Source: Erythrobacter ani
GTDB taxonomy: Bacteria; Pseudomonadota; Alphaproteobacteria; Sphingomonadales; Sphingomonadaceae
Assembly: GCF_019204025.1 (NCBI RefSeq)
Contig: NZ_JAGSPB010000003.1
Location: forward strand, 310,001 to 374,000
Reading direction: 5' to 3'
DNA length: 64,000 nt
Notes under the pieces: generated by a model
Databases searched by the model: none
The model's input: the letters and a program-made list of their open reading frames with translations, nothing else
Told to the model about the DNA's origin: nothing
Program-made: the position numbers and the translations under genes
Shown: positions 62,635 to 64,000 of the stretch, piece after piece
Position numbering within the stretch: position 1 is the stretch's first letter
Layout of the letters: each line of letters starts with the position of its first letter

Positions 62635-63917
62635 TGGCCGATACCGACAGACACGATACGCCCGCCGCAGCGCCCAAGGACGAGACGCGCGGCGAAGCCC
62701 GGCGCAATCTCAACCGCACGGTCGCGCAGCGCCAGAAGCTGCTGCTCGCCGGCATCGGCGGGGTGGCACTCATCTCCGGTTCGATGTTCATCTTCGGCGG
62801 CGAGGATGAAGCCGGCGCCGGCGGCGCGGGCGCGACCACGATCGAGACCGGCGCGCTGGTCAATCGCAATCTCTCGCAGCGCGAATTCGTCGCCACTTAT
62901 GGCAACCGTCTTGATGCGCAGGGCCGCGCGATCAAGGACCTGCAGGAAAGCCAGCTTCCCAAGGCCTCGATCGAGCAGGAGCTCGAGACATTGCGCGGCG
63001 AAAACGCGCGGATGATCAGCGACGGTCAGGCGGCGATCGATGCGATCTCGGCCGAGAACGCCGCCTTGCGCTCGGAACTCGAGACGGTGCGCGCCAATCC
63101 CCCAGTTACGCCGGTTCCCTCAGCCGATCCGCGGGCTCCGGGCTTCCCTCCCGGAGCGCTCGAGCCACCCAGCGAACCCAAGGCAAGCCTGCTGAGTTTC
63201 TCATCCGACAAGCCGGGCGCCGCCAAGACCAAGGCAATCGAAAGCGCGCCGACGCTGCTGCTCGAGGCAAGCCGCGATTACCTGCCGCCCAACAGCTATG
63301 CACCTGCCACCGTGATCGTCGGGGTCGACGCCTCGACGGGCGTTACCAGCCAGAGCGATCCGCTGCCCGTGGTGCTGCGTATCACCGGTCCGGCGCGCTC
63401 GGTGCTGCAGGGCAACAAGCTTCTCACCACCGATCTCACCGGCTGCCTCGTCAACGGCGCGGCGCGCGGCGATCTCTCGGCCGAGAAGGTTTACGTCAAG
63501 CTTGTGCGCATGACCTGTGCGCAACCGGGCGGACGCTTTGCGGTGAGCGAGGTCAAGGGGTTCATCGCCTTTGCCGGCAAGTCGGGCGTTCGCGGCAATG
63601 TCGTCAGCCGCGAAGGCAGCCTCGTCAGCCAGGCGCTGCTCGCCGGGATCGTCGGCGGGTTCGGACGCGGCTTCTCGGCCAATGCCAACGGCATCTTTGC
63701 GCAGCCTGTCGGCAGCGACGGCAGGCGCGACGCGCTCTCGCCGACCGACATTCTCGCAGGCGGCCTCGGCCAGGGCGCGGGCGAAGCCGCCGACACGGTC
63801 AGCAAATACCTCATCGAACGCGCAGAACAGTACCAACCCGTCGTCGAGATGCCGACCGGCATCGCAGTCGAGATCGTCTTTCTCGACGGCGTCCATGTCA
63901 GGAGCACACCCCAATGA
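62634..63917 (+). CDS. traB: TraB (VirB10-like) conjugation protein
   Basis: The 427-residue protein has a cytosolic N-terminus, one membrane helix (LLLAGIGGVALISGSMFIFG, about 36-55), a coiled coil (VNRNLSQREF through ALRSELETVR), a Pro-rich stretch and a C-terminal VirB10-like beta-barrel domain (ANSYAPATVIVGV-like YLPPNSYAPATVIVGVDA in part). It spans both membranes in the transfer machine. It overlaps the next gene by four bases. Confidence 0.92.
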   Translation: MADTDRHDTPAAAPKDETRGEARRNLNRTVAQRQKLLLAGIGGVALISGSMFIFGGEDEAGAGGAGATTIETGALVNRNLSQREFVATYGNRLDAQGRAIKDLQESQLPKASIEQELETLRGENARMISDGQAAIDAISAENAALRSELETVRANPPVTPVPSADPRAPGFPPGALEPPSEPKASLLSFSSDKPGAAKTKAIESAPTLLLEASRDYLPPNSYAPATVIVGVDASTGVTSQSDPLPVVLRITGPARSVLQGNKLLTTDLTGCLVNGAARGDLSAEKVYVKLVRMTCAQPGGRFAVSEVKGFIAFAGKSGVRGNVVSREGSLVSQALLAGIVGGFGRGFSANANGIFAQPVGSDGRRDALSPTDILAGGLGQGAGEAADTVSKYLIERAEQYQPVVEMPTGIAVEIVFLDGVHVRSTPQ

Positions 63918-64000
63918 ACTACTCGAACCAGCGGCCCGGCCTCAAGGCGCGCGCCGCGCACATATCGCTCGCCGCCGCCAGCGCAGCAGCCCTCCTTACA
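63914..64000 (+). CDS. traV: Probable TraV, N-terminus only (cut by window edge)
   Basis: The start overlaps the traB stop by four bases. The first 29 residues begin MNYSNQRPGLKARAAHISLA and are hydrophobic-leading, consistent with the signal of lipoprotein TraV, which follows traB in F-type operons. The rest lies outside the window, so the identity rests on position. Confidence 0.55.
   Translation, partial: MNYSNQRPGLKARAAHISLAAASAAALLT

Overview
The window looks like the chromosome of a GC-rich alphaproteobacterium of the Sphingomonadales, most likely Erythrobacteraceae-like. The evidence is the codon and base composition, an ethylmalonyl-CoA-pathway type acyl-CoA dehydrogenase, a plant-like branched-chain aminotransferase/sulfotransferase pair, and an F-type tra operon of the kind carried by sphingomonad mobile elements. 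The genus is inference; no rRNA or other marker gene is present.

Layout. Positions 1-4.0 kb are core chromosome on the minus strand (otsB fragment, mcd-like dehydrogenase, sulfotransferase-like protein, class IV aminotransferase). At about 4.13-4.23 kb there is a tRNA-3'-end-like sequence next to direct AATACCCCC repeats, which I read as the attachment-site end of an integrated element. Almost everything to the right looks like cargo of an integrative conjugative element: metal and sulfide resistance modules, then AlpA and XRE-like regulators and a traA-L-E-K-B-V transfer operon that runs off the right edge.

Modules in the cargo: (1) 4.3-13.8 kb, a copper module (copA multicopper oxidase, copB, Met/His-rich periplasmic proteins, PepSY and DUF2231 membrane proteins) headed by a CnrY-CnrX-CnrH-like anti-sigma/sensor/ECF sigma cassette; (2) 13.9-18.5 kb, a tightly coupled operon of APC permease, a 38-codon ORF, glutaredoxin-MauE fusion, two-TM channel, DUF305 protein and lipoprotein; (3) 18.6-23.9 kb, a persulfide/sulfide module (MBL-rhodanese protein, MBL persulfide dioxygenase-like enzyme, phosphatase-like sulfurtransferase, DoxX, BigR/SqrR-type ArsR, TauE/SafE exporter); (4) 24-34.7 kb, a large copper/silver efflux operon on the minus strand (CusCBA, CusF, CueO-like oxidase, P1B-1 ATPase); (5) 34.8-38.8 kb, a CBS-domain protein plus acetolactate-synthase-like and aldehyde dehydrogenase genes; (6) 39.2-42.9 kb, a lead/cadmium module (LspA, CadR/PbrR-like MerR, short CDF, cytochrome c-FTR1 PbrT-like permease); (7) 43-54.6 kb, a czcCBA efflux system followed by a P1B-4 ATPase, two CDF proteins and an unknown membrane protein; (8) 54.8-59.5 kb, a TonB-dependent receptor with a disrupted start, a 1-Cys peroxiredoxin, and a MerR regulator divergent from DUF3703 and methyltransferase genes; (9) 59.5-64 kb, the transfer region.

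The strongest new observation is a shared promoter motif, TTGAGGG-N16-CGTAnn (n n = AA, TA or CT), found four times at 6.0, 12.8 (two divergent copies) and 14.8 kb. It lies ahead of the Met/His-rich protein gene, the sigma/copAB operon, the DUF411 gene and the permease-glutaredoxin-channel operon. I infer it is the target of the ECF sigma factor encoded at 11.5-12.0 kb, so a CnrX-like sensor with all five CnrX metal ligands at matching spacing would control a copper regulon that includes the undescribed permease-channel operon. All functional statements are predictions from sequence; no database search was run.
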